Of a stretch of 64,000 bases of DNA, positions 61,558-64,000 are shown piece after piece. Position 1 is the first letter of the stretch. Each line of letters starts with the position of its first letter. Under the pieces are notes generated by a model. That model was not told the origin of the DNA, did not search any database, and saw nothing but the letters and a program-made list of their open reading frames with translations. A program made the position numbers and the translations under genes. Source of the DNA: an uncultured Alkaliphilus sp. GTDB lineage: Bacteria; Bacillota; Clostridia; Peptostreptococcales; Natronincolaceae. The stretch spans positions 1 to 64,000 of the forward strand of contig CALJEQ010000008.1 of assembly GCA_938074565.1 (NCBI GenBank), read 5' to 3'.

Positions 61558-62106
61558 TTAAAAATCTGTTCCATCATTAAGATCTTCTAAAGCTTCGTCA
61601 ATATCCTCTGTAATGATGGTTTTTTCTGATTTACTAGTTTTATCTGTTTTATCTGTCTTATCTGTTTTAAATTTATTTTTGAAATCAGTAGCTGCTTCAT
61701 CTACTATATCATTAATATCCACTACTTCACCACTATCCTTAACGATTTCGATAGAGCATTTTGTAGCCAAAGCTGCCGAAACTCCAAGAATAGATAACAT
61801 TGGTGATAGGGCAATTCCAATCGCCCCCGCAGTAATAGGGATATTTAATAAAACATCTCCATCCTTCTTCAAAATTACTTTTGTTACATTTCCTTTTTTA
61901 ATGATTCTTTTTAATTTTTCAATAACATCATTACCTGCAATGCCCATAGAGTCAACCCATGATTTATCCCCTTGCTCCTCTAAATCAATTAATGCCTCCA
62001 CTACATTACCATTATTCCTTTCTAAAGCTTCTTTTGCTTCCTTGTAAGATGCTCCTGTGCGTTCTCTAATGGTGTCTATTTTCTCAAGATTAATATCCAT
62101 CTTCAT
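61558..62106 (-). CDS. UBA-like plus DUF4342 protein
   Basis: A 182-residue protein. An N-terminal UBA/TS-N-like fold (ERTGASYKEAKEALERNNGNVVEALIDLEEQ) is followed by a DUF4342 domain with two hydrophobic stretches (LNIPITAGAIGIALSPMLSILGV). A Lys/Asp/Thr repeat (about 145-162, KTDKTDKT) and an acidic tail follow. The gene ends the recO operon in Clostridia. Function unknown. Confidence 0.85.
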   Translation of the reverse strand: MKMDINLEKIDTIRERTGASYKEAKEALERNNGNVVEALIDLEEQGDKSWVDSMGIAGNDVIEKLKRIIKKGNVTKVILKKDGDVLLNIPITAGAIGIALSPMLSILGVSAALATKCSIEIVKDSGEVVDINDIVDEAATDFKNKFKTDKTDKTDKTSKSEKTIITEDIDEALEDLNDGTDF

Positions 62107-62117
62107 TCAACTCCTTT

Positions 62118-62858
62118 TTATAATTTATCTAGCATTTCTAGACTTTTAAATTGATACTTATTAATATGAACCATAATATACTTTTTTAATATTATTTTTA
62201 GTTCTTTATTCAAAGTTTCATTTACTTTAAGTTTTTGTATTTCTATAATATCTTTATTTAGTAAATAATTTGCCAGTCTAACGGCTGTTTCTGAAATTTT
62301 TGTGGCAAATGGATCCACCTGAAAACATTGGGGACAAATAATTCCCCCTTCTTCAACACTAAATCTAATTTGCTTAAATTGTTGAGCATTACAATTCACA
62401 CAGCTTGTTAAATGGGGTTTAAAACCCGAATAAAACAATAACTTTAATTCAAAGGCTCTAACAATAGTTTGTAACTCTATATCTTTATTAGTTATAATGG
62501 ATAATGTCTTACCTAATAAATTAAATAATCTATTATTAGTTTGCCCCTCATTGGTAACAGCCTCCACCAACTCCAGTAGATAGGCACCATAAGACAAGCA
62601 ATCTAAATCTTCCCTTATTTCATAAAATATTTTTTTTGCTTCACATTGACTAACAGTATATAAGCTTCTACCTTTATAGAGGACAAAGTCACTATAACAA
62701 AAGGGTTGAATCCCCGCTAATAAATTACTTTTTGGTCTACGGGCACCCTTTGCTATTACATTTACTTTACCAACCATTCTAGTAAATAGGGTTAACATGC
62801 TGTCGGTTTCAGCATACTTCTTATTTTTCAAAACAAATCCTTCTGTTTTAATCAGCAT
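62118..62858 (-). CDS. recO: DNA repair protein RecO
   Basis: A 246-residue recombination mediator. It has an N-terminal OB fold ([22 protein letters not shown]) and a C-terminal domain with a zinc site (CVNC and CPQC, about 150-180). With RecR and RecF it loads RecA onto single-stranded DNA. It lies 11 nt from the DUF4342 gene and after era, the usual clostridial order. Confidence 0.95.
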   Translation of the reverse strand: MLIKTEGFVLKNKKYAETDSMLTLFTRMVGKVNVIAKGARRPKSNLLAGIQPFCYSDFVLYKGRSLYTVSQCEAKKIFYEIREDLDCLSYGAYLLELVEAVTNEGQTNNRLFNLLGKTLSIITNKDIELQTIVRAFELKLLFYSGFKPHLTSCVNCNAQQFKQIRFSVEEGGIICPQCFQVDPFATKISETAVRLANYLLNKDIIEIQKLKVNETLNKELKIILKKYIMVHINKYQFKSLEMLDKL

Positions 62859-62893
62859 ATGATGCTTCCCCCGAATAAATATCCTAATTGATG

Positions 62894-63040
62894 TTATTCT
62901 TCATTAACTGCTGTAGGATATACTTCCTTTTCAACTTTCCCTTCCATCTCCCCAGCAATTTCATAATGTTTCTTATAATACAAATATGCCTCAATATTTC
63001 CTGAGTTTTCAAATACTCTCCAAAGTTCATCTACAAGCAT
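62894..63040 (-). CDS. yqzL: YqzL-like small protein
   Basis: A 48-residue frame starting [20 protein letters not shown] and ending YPTAVNEE. Tiny proteins of this form (LWxxFexTGxixaYLxYK) sit between era and recO in many Firmicutes. The start and stop are clear. Function unknown. Confidence 0.85.
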   Translation of the reverse strand: MLVDELWRVFENSGNIEAYLYYKKHYEIAGEMEGKVEKEVYPTAVNEE

Positions 63041-63141
63041 AATTTAGTCCCCTTTCCCTTTTTATGTATTATTAGAATACAAGCTTATTTTTTGTATTTT
63101 GGGGACTACTATACATTGTATTTTTTGTAATTATTTTAGTT

Positions 63142-64000
63142 TTACTCGTATCCAAAACCTCGAAGAATACTATCACTATTTCTCCAATCTTCTTTAATCT
63201 TTACCCATAGCTCCAAATAGACCTTCGAACCTAATAAAGACTCAATGTCTTCTCTAGCACTTTTTCCAATTCCCTTTAATTTTCTACCATTTTTACCAAT
63301 AATAATTCCTTTGTGGGTCTTTCTTTCACAATATATGGTTGCGTGTATGTCTATAATTTCTTTTTCTGACCTTTCTTTCATCATAGTTACTTCCACCGCC
63401 ACCCCATGGGGTATTTCTTGTTCTGTATAATGTAATATTTTCTCGCGAATAATCTCAGAAACAATAACCCTTTCTGGCTGATCGGTGATCATATCACCTG
63501 GGAAATACTGTGGCCCCTCTGGTAAAAATGTAGATATTTTTTGAACTAAAGAATGCAAATTTGCTCCTTCTAGAGCTGAAATACCAACGATGTCTTTAAA
63601 TAAACCTGAAGTTTTATATTGTTCATATAATCGATTGAATTCATCTTGATTCATCTTGTCAATTTTGTTCATAACAAGAATTATAGGTGTTTTTAGACCC
63701 TCCAATTGTTCCATAATATAGCGATCTCCTGGTCCAATGGAGTTACCTTCATCCACCACAAATAATACAACATCCACCTCTCTTAAAGATTCTTTGGCAA
63801 CCTTCACCATATAATCTCCCAATTTATGCTTAGGCTTATGAATACCTGGTGTATCAAGGAAAACAATTTGAAAATCTGCATTGGTATAAACACATTGTAT
63901 TTTATTTCTAGTTGTTTGGGGCTTATCGGAAATTATGGCAATCTTTTCTCCAATAATTTGATTCATTAGTGTAGACTTTCCTACATTTGGTCTTCCTATA
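63142..64000 (-). CDS. era: GTPase Era, N-terminus beyond the window
   Basis: Ribosome-assembly GTPase that binds the 16S rRNA 3' end. In frame from the window edge: IGRPNVGKSTLMNQIIG (P-loop), DTPGIHKPKHKLGDYMV (G3), NKID (G4) and SALEG (G5), then a KH domain with IIGKNGRKLKGIGKSARED. The frame runs off at 64000, so about ten N-terminal residues are missing. It is the first gene of the era-yqzL-recO set. Confidence 0.96.
   Translation of the reverse strand, partial: IGRPNVGKSTLMNQIIGEKIAIISDKPQTTRNKIQCVYTNADFQIVFLDTPGIHKPKHKLGDYMVKVAKESLREVDVVLFVVDEGNSIGPGDRYIMEQLEGLKTPIILVMNKIDKMNQDEFNRLYEQYKTSGLFKDIVGISALEGANLHSLVQKISTFLPEGPQYFPGDMITDQPERVIVSEIIREKILHYTEQEIPHGVAVEVTMMKERSEKEIIDIHATIYCERKTHKGIIIGKNGRKLKGIGKSAREDIESLLGSKVYLELWVKIKEDWRNSDSILRGFGYE

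Overview
The right-hand 8.5 kb (about 55.5-64 kb) is ordinary low-GC Firmicutes/Clostridia chromosome. It carries, all on the minus strand, era, a YqzL-like small gene, recO, a DUF4342 gene, glyS behind a glycine T-box, a CcpN-type HTH-CBS regulator, the PPDK regulatory protein and ppdK. This gene order is typical of Clostridia; an Alkaliphilus/Natronincola-like organism is my inference from general resemblance, not a proven identity. Everything left of the ppdK terminator (about 1-55.4 kb) looks like one large integrated mobile or plasmid-derived element, again almost entirely on the minus strand.

Element layout, in direction of transcription (right to left). 55.3-51.5 kb: a membrane protein, a serine-recombinase relative that has lost its catalytic residues, an overlapping putative PD-(D/E)XK protein, and a rolling-circle (HUH) replication initiator with prominent inverted repeats at its 5' side. 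51.5-43 kb: unknown genes, an ADP-ribosyltransferase-like protein, an intact small resolvase, two membrane-anchored paralogues with a shared DxNGNGIxD...GSGLKGH tail, a pilin-like membrane protein and a Cro/CI repressor. 43-39 kb: small regulators including a sigma-70-region-2-like protein. 39-32 kb: a type III-like restriction-modification system (HTH, large Mod, Res). 32-4.9 kb: a 27-kb locus of secreted and membrane proteins (DUF960 gene, LspA homologue, a 1713-residue VirB6/TrbL-like polytopic protein, MucBP/LRR and BspA-LRR surface proteins, an SLH lipoprotein, a 1314-residue secreted protein). 3.3-0 kb: two unknown genes and a large serine recombinase with its small partner; the recombinase is cut off by an IS21-family end at the window edge.

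The secreted locus appears to form a cell-surface or mating-channel apparatus with a private lipoprotein signal peptidase and a pilin-like subunit. No VirB4, VirD4 or relaxase is visible in the window, so conjugation is unproven. Several sequence families recur across the element and tie it together as one unit: a CCT-N4-AAGG dyad followed by CATAT upstream of several genes (including the sigma-like gene itself), a 105-nt dispersed repeat with a compensated stem, a short cytosolic motif family next to the surface genes, and two secreted-domain families. Two stretches of about 1.4-1.6 kb lack genes and are strongly strand-biased, with degenerate repeats. All assignments are by eye from sequence; none was checked against a database.
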